Below are positions 28,701 to 35,698 of a stretch of DNA of 59,514 nucleotides, piece by piece (within the stretch, counting starts at the first letter, position 1; the number at the start of each line of letters is the position of its first letter). The stretch is from a bacterium (GTDB taxonomy: Bacteria; Elusimicrobiota; Elusimicrobia; Elusimicrobiales; UBA9959), in contig JAJYNO010000020.1 in NCBI GenBank assembly GCA_021786295.1, positions 1 through 59,514 of the forward strand. Direction: 5' to 3'. The notes under the pieces were generated by a model. That model saw only the letters and a list, made by a program, of their open reading frames with translations, ran no database searches and was not told where the DNA came from. The translations under genes were made by a program, and so were the position numbers.

Positions 28701-29189
28701 TACCGCCTCGTCTATCTTGCCCTCGGCGCAGCTGCGCGCCACGTGGGACTTCAGGCAGCCGGAGAGACAGACCAGCCCCTCCCTGTGCCTGGCCAGCAGT
28801 TCGGAGTCTATGCGCGGGTCGTGGTAGAAGCCCTCTATGAAGGAGGCGGAGACCATCTTCATCAGGTTCTTGTAGCCGGCGTCGTTCTTGGCGAGGACGG
28901 TGATATGGCCGTTGTCGCGGCGGGTGCCGGTCTTCTCCTTGCGCGAGCCGCGGGTGATGTAGCATTCGCAGCCGATGATGGGCTTTATGCCGAGGTTCCT
29001 GGCCAGGAAGTAGAACTCCATCGCGCCGTACATGTTGCCGTGGTCCGTGATCGCCAGCGCGTTCCCGTTCACCGCGGCCAGCCCCTTGAGGAACTCCGAC
29101 GGCCCGCCGTGGCCGTCGGAAATGCGCAGCATCCCGTCCAGCAGCGAGTATTCCGAATGATTATGAAGGTGTATGAATTCCGGCGCCAT
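25686..29189 (-). CDS. dnaE: DNA polymerase III alpha subunit
   Basis: A full-length (1167 aa) DnaE. The N-terminal PHP domain starts [19 protein letters not shown]. The palm contains [22 protein letters not shown] and the catalytic acidic cluster in [54 protein letters not shown] (beta-clamp side) and a C-terminal OB-fold region ([23 protein letters not shown]) follow. It replicates the chromosome within the polymerase III holoenzyme. It uses an AT-rich promoter about 50 nt upstream and is followed by an overlapping response-regulator gene, an unusual linkage. Confidence 0.97.
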   Translation of the reverse strand: [1167 protein letters not shown]

Positions 29190-29238
29190 TCAAATGGAAC
29201 AGGCGGAAACTATCCGGTTCCGCGAAAATCCGATTCTA

Positions 29239-29244
29239 ATTATA
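29239..29244 (-). promoter_or_regulatory. Candidate -10 element of the dnaE operon
   Basis: On the - strand the sequence reads TTTATATAATTAG, giving a consensus TATAAT 50 nt before the dnaE ATG. It sits in the only AT-rich patch (29235-29253) of the 99-nt gap between dnaE and the symporter gene. No good -35 is seen. Confidence 0.5.
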
Positions 29245-29288
29245 TAAATAAAGTAGGCCCCATGGGAATGCCCCGGACCGGGGCGCTC

Positions 29289-30695
29289 TCACGGCCGCGG
29301 GGGACCGGCCCCGGGGCTTTCGCCCCGGAGCCTGGCGGACGCGTAGCCGGCGGCCCAGACGGACGCGGAAGCCCCCAGCCCGGCAAAGAACGGGGCCCGC
29401 ATGCCGAGCGCCCAGGCCGCGGTGGCGGACAGGACACCCGCCAGCGAGGACCAGAGCCCGGCCCGCGGGCCGACGCGCAGCGGCTCCACGTAGGAGGTCA
29501 GCAGCGGCACCAGGAGCCCGGGTATGACGCAGGAGCCGAGGGTATACCACAGGGCCACAACCGACGGCAGCGCCGCGGCCAGCGCCACGGAAAGGGCCAG
29601 GGCCGCGGCCAGTCCCCAGCGGGTAAGCGTCTCCGCCTTCACGTCGGGCAGCCTCCAGAAGCGCTGGGCGGCGTCGTGGCCCAGGCTCACCGCGGACAAC
29701 AGGGACTTGGTGGCGCAGGCCGCCAGCGCTGAGGCGGCCACGCCGGCTATGAAGAGGCCTTTCAGCGCCGGAGGCAGCACCGCCTGGGCCAGGGCCGGGT
29801 AGGCGGCCAGCGGATCGGAGAGGCGCGGCAGTTCCGCCCTGGCCAGCAACCCGGCCGCCGTGGTCATCACGTCGAAGACGAACCAGAAGCCGACCGAGAT
29901 CGCTATGCCGGCGCGCGCCGTGCGCTCGTCCTTGGCGGCGAGCACGCGCTGGTGGAAAGCCGGGTCCACGAAGGTCCACAGCGCTATCATCCACCAGCCG
30001 GCCAGCGTCCAGAACGGCTGGCCGCCGGTGAGCTCCAGGTGGGAGGCCGGGAGCGCGGCTTTCAGGGCATGCCAGCCGTGCACGGCCGCCAGGCCGAACG
30101 GCAGCACCACGGCGAAGCCTCCGAACATCACCAGCAGTTCCAGCCGGTTGGTCCCCACGTCGGAGCGCAGGCCGCCCCGCCAGAGCACGGCGCCGGAGAC
30201 GGCCGCCACCAGCGCCACGCACGCGGCCAGCGGCCAGCCGGTGGCCCAGCGCGTCAGCACGCCCAGCATCAGCGCCTCGTCGGCCGGGCTGGCCAGCAGG
30301 AAGACCAGTAGCGCCCCCAGCGCCGCCGCCTTCCGCCCGTAGGCGGCCTCGAGATGGTCGGGGATGGTCATGCCGCCCCGCGAGCGGACTCTCGGCACCA
30401 GCCACACGGCGTAGAGGAGCGCGAAGATATAATAGGGCACCCCCTGCACGAACCAGTTAGAGATGCCGTAGCGCCAGGTGTACTCCCCTATGCCAAGCGT
30501 GCCGCCGAAGAAACTGGGCACCAGCGTGGCTATGAAAGCGGGCAGGGAGAGCGTGCGCCCGGCCAGGATGTAGTCCTCGAGGCCCTCATGGCGCTTCCTG
30601 GCGGCGCGGCGGCCCAGGTACAGCACGGCGGCGACGAAGCCGCCCAGCAGCAGCAGGTCCGTAGCCGTAAGAGTCAGGCTTTCCGGGGGCGTCAT
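29289..30695 (-). CDS. Sodium:solute symporter family transporter
   Basis: A 468-residue integral membrane protein with about 12-13 membrane segments. It begins with TDLLLLGGFVAAVLYLGRRAARK and the SSS-family N-terminal stretch GLEDYILAGRTLSLPAFIATLVPSFFGG. Later parts include FVDPAFHQRVLAAKDERTARAGIAIS and GVAASALAACATKSLLSAVSLGHD, which match the sodium-binding and TM8-like region of SLC5/SSS carriers. The substrate is not predictable. It has its own AT-rich upstream region shared with the divergent NUDIX gene. Confidence 0.88.
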   Translation of the reverse strand: MTPPESLTLTATDLLLLGGFVAAVLYLGRRAARKRHEGLEDYILAGRTLSLPAFIATLVPSFFGGTLGIGEYTWRYGISNWFVQGVPYYIFALLYAVWLVPRVRSRGGMTIPDHLEAAYGRKAAALGALLVFLLASPADEALMLGVLTRWATGWPLAACVALVAAVSGAVLWRGGLRSDVGTNRLELLVMFGGFAVVLPFGLAAVHGWHALKAALPASHLELTGGQPFWTLAGWWMIALWTFVDPAFHQRVLAAKDERTARAGIAISVGFWFVFDVMTTAAGLLARAELPRLSDPLAAYPALAQAVLPPALKGLFIAGVAASALAACATKSLLSAVSLGHDAAQRFWRLPDVKAETLTRWGLAAALALSVALAAALPSVVALWYTLGSCVIPGLLVPLLTSYVEPLRVGPRAGLWSSLAGVLSATAAWALGMRAPFFAGLGASASVWAAGYASARLRGESPGAGPPRP

Positions 30696-30710
30696 AGTTT
30701 TCGGGTATCA

Positions 30711-30716
30711 ATTGTA
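30711..30716 (-). promoter_or_regulatory. Candidate -10 element of the symporter gene
   Basis: The - strand reads TTTTATACAATTGATACCC, with TACAAT ending 15 nt before the ATG at 30695. The leader would be about 10 nt long. It forms half of a divergent promoter region with the NUDIX gene. Confidence 0.4.
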
Positions 30717-30778
30717 TAAAATGCGCGCCGCCCCGGCATACAGCCGGCGCTCTATAGGCGGCGGGATTAGGTAATTTA

Positions 30779-30784
30779 TATAAT
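30779..30784 (+). promoter_or_regulatory. Consensus -10 element directly before the NUDIX gene
   Basis: TATAAT is followed by CGGGGG and then the ATG at 30791, so a start site 6-7 nt downstream of the -10 box would fall on or next to the start codon. This suggests a leaderless or nearly leaderless transcript for the NUDIX-transketolase pair. Confidence 0.5.
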
Positions 30785-30790
30785 CGGGGG

Positions 30791-31351
30791 ATGCCCAGGA
30801 AGCCCGAACATCCATATACCGAGAAGAAACACAGGGAACGCCTTCTTTTCTCAGGCACGGTAAAGTTCCGGGCCGACACGGTAAAGCTCCCGAACGGCAA
30901 AAAAGCCACCAGGGAGTTCGTGGACCACCCAGGCGCCGTCGCGGTCCTTCCGGTGCTGCCGGACGGGCGGGTGGTGTTCGTAAGACAGTACCGCTATCCG
31001 GTGGGCGAGGCGACGCTGGAGATCCCGGCCGGCAAGCTGCACGGCCGGAAGGACAGTCCCGTGCTTCGCGCCAGGGCCGAACTCAGGGAGGAGACCGGCT
31101 ATGCCGCGGGCAGGATGACGCGCATCCTCTCCTACTGGCCCACCCCCGCCTTCTCCACCGAGGTGCTGCACGTCTACGCCGCGACCGGCCTCAGGCCCGG
31201 CGCGCCGGACCCGGACGAGGACGAATTCCTCACGCTGGAGACGATACCCTTTGAAAAGGCCTGGAGCATGGTCAAAGCCGGAAAGCTTCGGGACTCCAAA
31301 ACGATCATAGCGCTGCAGGCCTGGAAAATAGAACAACTGGAGAACAAATGA
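30791..31351 (+). CDS. NUDIX hydrolase, ADP-ribose pyrophosphatase-like
   Basis: A 186-residue NUDIX protein. The Nudix box runs from about residue 83 (GKLHGRKDS then [15 protein letters not shown]), a Gx5Ex7REUxEExGU pattern with a slightly longer spacer. The N-terminal [32 protein letters not shown] part is typical of ADP-ribose and nucleotide-sugar diphosphatases (NudF group), which hydrolyse ADP-ribose to AMP and ribose 5-phosphate. Its stop overlaps the transketolase ATG (ATGA), linking a possible ribose-5-phosphate source to the pentose phosphate pathway. Confidence 0.9.
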   Translation: MPRKPEHPYTEKKHRERLLFSGTVKFRADTVKLPNGKKATREFVDHPGAVAVLPVLPDGRVVFVRQYRYPVGEATLEIPAGKLHGRKDSPVLRARAELREETGYAAGRMTRILSYWPTPAFSTEVLHVYAATGLRPGAPDPDEDEFLTLETIPFEKAWSMVKAGKLRDSKTIIALQAWKIEQLENK

Positions 31352-33312
31352 AATTCGACGACACCGACAAGCTCTGCGTGGACACGCTCAGGACCCTTTC
31401 CATCGACATGGTCGGCAGGGCCAACTCAGGACACCCCGGCCTGCCGCTGGGAGCGGCTCCGCTGGCCTACGCCGTCTGGGCCGGGCACCTGAAGGCCGCG
31501 CCGTCGGACCCGGCCTGGTTCGACCGCGACCGCTTCGTGCTGTCGGCCGGGCACGGCTCCTCGCTGCTCTACTCGCTGCTGCATCTGCACGGCTACGGCC
31601 TGACCCTTGACGACCTGAAGAGCTTCCGCCAGCTCGACAGCCTGACGCCGGGACACCCGGAGTACGGCCATACGAAGGGCGTGGAGACGACCACCGGCCC
31701 CCTTGGCCAGGGCTTCGCCTCCGCCGTTGGCATGGCGCTGGCGGAGAAGCTGCTGGCGGAGAAGCTGAACACCCCGGAGTTCCCGCTGGTGGACCATTTC
31801 ACCTACGTTCTTTGCGGCGACGGCGACCTGATGGAGGGAGTCTCGTACGAGGCCGCGTCGCTGGCCGGCACCTGGAAGCTGGGCAAGCTGATCTGTCTCT
31901 ACGACTCCAACGGGATCACGATAGAAGGCTCCACCTCGCTGGCCTTCACCGAGAACGTGAGGAAGCGCTTCCAGGCGCAGGATTGGCAGGTGATAGAGGT
32001 GGAGGACGGCAACGATCTGTCCGAGCTGGACAACGCGATAAAGAAGGCCAGGCGCGAGACCGGCATGCCCTCGCTGATAATCGCGAGGACGCACATAGGT
32101 TTCGGCAGCCCGAAGCAGGACAGGAACTCCGTGCACGGGGAGCCGCTCAAACCAGAGGAGATACTGGCCACCAAGAAAGCGCTGGGCTGGCCCTCGGAGG
32201 AGCCGTTCTTCGTGCCGGAGGAGGCGAAGGCCCGCTTCGCCGAGTTCGCCGCCGCCGGCGAGCGCGACCGCAAGCGCTGGCTGAAGCTCTGGAAGAAATA
32301 TTCCGATTCGCTGCCGGAGAAGGCTGAACTCGCCAAGGCCATGCTGGGCCGCGAGATCCCGGACGGGCTGTTCAAGCCCGCGCCCGAGTTCTTCGACAAG
32401 CCGCTCGCCACGCGGGAGGCCTCCGGCAAGGTGATAAACCTGATGGCCGACGCGCTGCCGGGGCTTACCGGCGGCTCCGCCGACCTGGGCCCCTCCACCA
32501 AGACCGACTTCGCGAGGGAGCCCGCGCGCACGCTGCACTTCGGCATACGCGAGCACGCGATGGGGGCCGTCCTCAACGGCCTCGCGCTGCACGGCGGACT
32601 GATCCCTTTCGGCGCCACTTTCCTGGTCTTCTCCGACTACATGCGCCCTGCCGTCCGCCTGGCGGCCCTGATGCAGTGCCCGTCCATCTTCGTCTTCACG
32701 CACGACAGCGTCGGCGTCGGCGAGGACGGCCCGACGCACCAGCCGGTGGAGCACCTGATGAGCTTGCGCCTGATCCCCGGCCTGACGGTGCTGCGGCCGG
32801 CGGACGCCTGGGAGACGCTCTACGCCTGGGAGACCGCCGTTCGCCGGGCTAAACCGGCCTGCCTGGCCCTGTCGCGCCAGAAACTGCCGCTGCTGACCCA
32901 GTACAGGGAGAAGATAGCCGCCGGAGTGAAGCGCGGCGCCTACCTGCTGCGCGGTCCGTCCATAGTGCCTTCCGTGGAGCTGGCGGCCTCCGGGTCCGAG
33001 GTGGCGCTGCTCTTCGAAGCGGCTTCCATCCTCGAGAAGCAGGGCATAGGCGCCCGCATAATCTCAGTGCCGTCGTTCGAGCTTTTCCGCGCTCAGGACA
33101 AGGCCTACCGGGACTCGGTCTTCATACCCGAACTGCCCAAGGTCGCCGTGGAGGCGGGGCGTTCTCCCGGCTGGAAGGACCTGATAGGCGGGGACGTGGA
33201 AACTGTCGGCATAGAGGAGTTCGGCCGCTCCGCCCCGGCGGAGAGGGCCTACGAGGCGCTGGGGGTGACGGCCCAGAGGATAGCCGAGACGGCCAGGAAG
33301 ATGGTCAAATAG
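31348..33312 (+). CDS. tkt: Transketolase
   Basis: A 654-residue transketolase with all domains. The thiamine-diphosphate PP domain has [19 protein letters not shown], the [18 protein letters not shown] loop and the [18 protein letters not shown] metal-binding motif. The pyrimidine domain has [32 protein letters not shown] (catalytic Glu) and [21 protein letters not shown]-terminal transketolase_C domain completes it. It moves two-carbon units between sugar phosphates in the cytoplasm. It is translationally coupled to the NUDIX gene and followed by a hairpin terminator. Confidence 0.96.
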   Translation: MKFDDTDKLCVDTLRTLSIDMVGRANSGHPGLPLGAAPLAYAVWAGHLKAAPSDPAWFDRDRFVLSAGHGSSLLYSLLHLHGYGLTLDDLKSFRQLDSLTPGHPEYGHTKGVETTTGPLGQGFASAVGMALAEKLLAEKLNTPEFPLVDHFTYVLCGDGDLMEGVSYEAASLAGTWKLGKLICLYDSNGITIEGSTSLAFTENVRKRFQAQDWQVIEVEDGNDLSELDNAIKKARRETGMPSLIIARTHIGFGSPKQDRNSVHGEPLKPEEILATKKALGWPSEEPFFVPEEAKARFAEFAAAGERDRKRWLKLWKKYSDSLPEKAELAKAMLGREIPDGLFKPAPEFFDKPLATREASGKVINLMADALPGLTGGSADLGPSTKTDFAREPARTLHFGIREHAMGAVLNGLALHGGLIPFGATFLVFSDYMRPAVRLAALMQCPSIFVFTHDSVGVGEDGPTHQPVEHLMSLRLIPGLTVLRPADAWETLYAWETAVRRAKPACLALSRQKLPLLTQYREKIAAGVKRGAYLLRGPSIVPSVELAASGSEVALLFEAASILEKQGIGARIISVPSFELFRAQDKAYRDSVFIPELPKVAVEAGRSPGWKDLIGGDVETVGIEEFGRSAPAERAYEALGVTAQRIAETARKMVK

Positions 33313-33331
33313 TCCCGGCTATCCGGAACGC

Positions 33332-33365
33332 GGAAAAGCCCTCCGGCCAGACGGGGGGCTTTTCC
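33332..33365 (+). terminator. Hairpin terminator between tkt and lptG
   Basis: GGAAAAGCCCTCC pairs with GGGGGGCTTTTCC (13 bp, one G-T pair) around an 8-nt loop. It lies between two convergent genes. A/T-rich bases at the stem base can serve as U-tracts in either direction, so it probably terminates both. Confidence 0.8.
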
Positions 33366-33376
33366 ATCTCCGGCGG

Positions 33377-34465
33377 TCAGAGGGCCCGGGCGCGCCGCAA
33401 CGCCCAGAACGAGGCCGCGGCGAAGAACAGCACCGGGGCGAAGCCGGCCATGAAAGGGGAGATTATCTCGGCGTTGCCGGCCTCCTGGCCCATGATCATC
33501 ATCGACCAGAAGAAAAAGCCGAAGCCTACGGCGAAACCGACGCTGAAAAGCCTGTTGCCCCTGCCCATGAACATCGCCATCGCGGCGCCTATCAGCGCCA
33601 TCACGGGGTCAGTCAGCGGGGCGAAGACCTGCACCCACAACAGGGTGCGCTCCTCGCTGGTAGGCGCTCCGACGGCCTTCAGCCTGGCTATGCGGCGCAT
33701 CACGCCGGGGATGGCGACCCCGTCCGGCACCAGGCTCCCCAACACCAGGTTCTCCGGCGGGACGGATACCGCCGAGACGAACTCCTTAAAACGCCTGACG
33801 CGCGGGCCGGCGGCGGGACGGTAATCCGTCGCCACCCCGTCGGTAAAGACCCACCGCTTCTCTCCGGGCTGCCAGCTAGCTCCGGAGGCGTTCAGCTCCA
33901 GCGAAAGCCGCCCCCCGTTGTAAAAATCGGCCACCACTCCGGACATCGTCCTGTTCAGGCCGTCGAAGACGGAAGCCGTCACGAAAGCGCCGCCGCCGGC
34001 CGAGAAGGAAACGTTCCTCCTGACCAGGCGCCGCCAATCCTCGCGCCCGCGCAGGTTCTGCTCGTAAAGATGGGTCGCGCGCAGGTAGAGGTCAGGAGCC
34101 ACGGTCTCCTGGACAAGGAACTGCGCGGCCCCGACCAGCAGGGAGCAGGCCACCAGGGGCATTATCATGTCGATGGGCCGCCAGCCTCCGGCCAAGCCGG
34201 CCTTCCACTCCCCTTTGGACATCATGCCCCCCAGCGCGAAGAGCACCGCCAGCAGCGTGGCGATGGGGGTGATCTTCACCGCGAAATAGGGCACCTGGAA
34301 AAGCACGTAGCGCGCGAAGACGCCTGGGCCGGCGCCGCTGCTGATGAAGAAATTGAGGCTGTCGAAAAGACTGCCGAAGGCCAGCAGCAGGCAGAAGACC
34401 GCGAGGCCGTACAGGAACGGGGTCCAGAAGCTGCCGGCGATATAGCGGAAGAATATCCTGTTCAT
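33377..34465 (-). CDS. lptG: LPS export ABC permease LptG-like
   Basis: A 362-residue YjgP/YjgQ-family permease. Three membrane segments lie near the N-terminus (FFRYIAGSFWTPFLYGLAVFCLLL, ARYVLFQVPYFAVKITPIATLLAVLFALGGM and one near residue 100), then a periplasmic jellyroll domain, then three C-terminal membrane segments. I start it at MNRIFF because that ATG overlaps the lptF stop by four bases; the longer frame lies inside lptF. With LptF it forms the inner-membrane permease that extracts LPS or lipooligosaccharide for transport. LptF/LptG were assigned by gene order. Confidence 0.88.
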   Translation of the reverse strand: MNRIFFRYIAGSFWTPFLYGLAVFCLLLAFGSLFDSLNFFISSGAGPGVFARYVLFQVPYFAVKITPIATLLAVLFALGGMMSKGEWKAGLAGGWRPIDMIMPLVACSLLVGAAQFLVQETVAPDLYLRATHLYEQNLRGREDWRRLVRRNVSFSAGGGAFVTASVFDGLNRTMSGVVADFYNGGRLSLELNASGASWQPGEKRWVFTDGVATDYRPAAGPRVRRFKEFVSAVSVPPENLVLGSLVPDGVAIPGVMRRIARLKAVGAPTSEERTLLWVQVFAPLTDPVMALIGAAMAMFMGRGNRLFSVGFAVGFGFFFWSMMIMGQEAGNAEIISPFMAGFAPVLFFAAASFWALRRARAL

Positions 34466-35571
34466 CTGGCGTACAGCCTTCTCTTCCAGAGCCAGATCCC
34501 GGCCCACATAGTGGACAGGGCCGGCAGGAACATGGCCCACGGATAGAGGGAGCGGTGGGCGCGGGTCAGCACCATGGCCGTGATGGTAAGGCCGTAATAG
34601 AAAAAGATGACCGGCAGCGTGAGCGCGAAGGCGGCAGAGCGCCCGCGTTTGTCCAGTCCGACCCCGAGCGGCGCCGCCACCAGGAAAAAGGCCAGGGGCG
34701 CCAGCGACATGGCGTAGCGGGAGACGGCCTCCACCCGGTACCTGGCGGCGCTGTCCGGGTCCGGGTCCTGGGCGGCGATGGCGAACAGGCGCGGGGAGGT
34801 GAGCTCCTTGGGGCCCAGTTTGCGCTTCCCGGCGGAGTCGGAGAAGAACGGCAGCATAGTGGAATAGGTGCCGAAACGCCCGTAAAGGACCTTTTCCGGG
34901 TCCCGGTAATCCGCCTGCGTGAACTGTCCGTCGGACAGCGCGATCAGCAGCCCGCGCCCTATGGCCATGCTGTAGCGCCCGGTGTCCGCGTTTATCTTGT
35001 TAACGTAGGCCGGAGCGCCACCCCTGTCCATGCGCCTCAGCAGCTTGACGCCGCGCATGGAACCGGTAAGACTGTTGACCTCGTCGGCGTAAAGCGTCCA
35101 GTCGGAGATGCGCTGGAACGTGCGCGGCTTCAGGTCTATCTTCGTAAGACGCGTCAGCATGGCCTCCGTGTAATCGTTGGAGACCTTCTGCCCGGCCGGC
35201 CCCAGCCAGTTGTTGACCACGGCCAGCAGCAGGGAGGCCAGCACCGCGGCCCCGAAGACCCCGGAAAGTATCTCGAAGAAGGAAAAGCCTCCGGCGCGCA
35301 TCGCCAGTATCTCCCCGTCCTGGGACATCTGCCCAAGGCTCAGGAGGACCGCCAGCAGGAAGGCCAGCGGCAGCGATATGGAGATTATCGTAGGCAGCAG
35401 ATAGAAGATGCTGGCGAAAAAGAAGTAGAGGGAGAAGCCAGCCAGCACGCCCTGGTTAACTATGCCGACGAAGTTCAGCATGACCAGCAGCGAAACGAAA
35501 ATGAACAGCGAAAGCAGGAAGAACTTCGCGAATATCCTCAGCACGTACGAGCGGACTATAGGCACGGCCAT
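34462..35571 (-). CDS. lptF: LPS export ABC permease LptF-like
   Basis: A 369-residue YjgP/YjgQ-family protein with RIFAKFFLLSLFIFVSLLVMLNFV as first membrane segment. The conserved LPTIISISLPLAFLLAVLLSLGQMSQDGEILAMRAGG stretch joins the second and third segments, as in LptF/G. The periplasmic domain and three C-terminal segments follow. Its presence shows an LPS-type outer membrane. The -10-like TATAAT on the - strand (35583-35588) is only 12 nt from the ATG, so the leader is very short. Confidence 0.88.
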   Translation of the reverse strand: MAVPIVRSYVLRIFAKFFLLSLFIFVSLLVMLNFVGIVNQGVLAGFSLYFFFASIFYLLPTIISISLPLAFLLAVLLSLGQMSQDGEILAMRAGGFSFFEILSGVFGAAVLASLLLAVVNNWLGPAGQKVSNDYTEAMLTRLTKIDLKPRTFQRISDWTLYADEVNSLTGSMRGVKLLRRMDRGGAPAYVNKINADTGRYSMAIGRGLLIALSDGQFTQADYRDPEKVLYGRFGTYSTMLPFFSDSAGKRKLGPKELTSPRLFAIAAQDPDPDSAARYRVEAVSRYAMSLAPLAFFLVAAPLGVGLDKRGRSAAFALTLPVIFFYYGLTITAMVLTRAHRSLYPWAMFLPALSTMWAGIWLWKRRLYAR

Positions 35572-35581
35572 CTAATTATTC

Positions 35582-35591
35582 TATTATATAT
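35582..35591 (+). promoter_or_regulatory. Divergent AT-rich promoter between lptF and the SprA-like gene
   Basis: The block TATTATATAT reads as a -10-like TATTAT/TATATA on the + strand and as TATAAT on the - strand (35588-35583). It is the only AT-rich stretch in the 127-nt intergenic region and could serve both genes. -35 elements are not obvious. Confidence 0.45.
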
Positions 35592-35607
35592 CGGCAGCAC
35601 GGTAGTA

Positions 35608-35648
35608 GCCCGATCCTCCGGACGGCACCGGAGGCGCGGGCCGTTTTT
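35608..35648 (+). terminator. Leader hairpin 1 with T-run, upstream of the SprA-like gene
   Basis: GCCCG (35608-35612) and CCTCCGG (35615-35621) pair with CCGGAGG (35628-35634) and CGGGC (35637-35641), giving 12 bp with a 2x2 internal loop. TTTTT at 35644-35648 follows. It looks like an intrinsic terminator, yet no + strand gene precedes it for over 2 kb, so it may be an attenuator. Confidence 0.6.
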
Positions 35649-35650
35649 GC

Positions 35651-35676
35651 TCGCCCGGAAGGCGGGCGGCTTTTTT
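35651..35676 (+). terminator. Leader hairpin 2 with T-run, upstream of the SprA-like gene
   Basis: CGCCC pairs with GGGCG around a 7-nt loop (35652-35668), followed by GC and TTTTTT at 35671-35676. It is placed directly after hairpin 1 and 22 nt before the ATG at 35699. Together they form a tandem terminator-like leader. Confidence 0.55.
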
Positions 35677-35698
35677 GCGGTTTCACGTTCGCGGCCCG

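Noticed and set aside
26805..29732. A 975-codon open frame on the + strand opposite dnaE
   Set aside because: An antisense shadow of dnaE: no domain, Leu/Ala/Val/His-biased composition, while dnaE is unmistakable on the other strand.
35675..35698. TTG start extending the SprA-like protein by eight residues
   Set aside because: It lies on the T-run of a leader hairpin and would displace the signal peptide; the ATG at 35699 gives a normal one.
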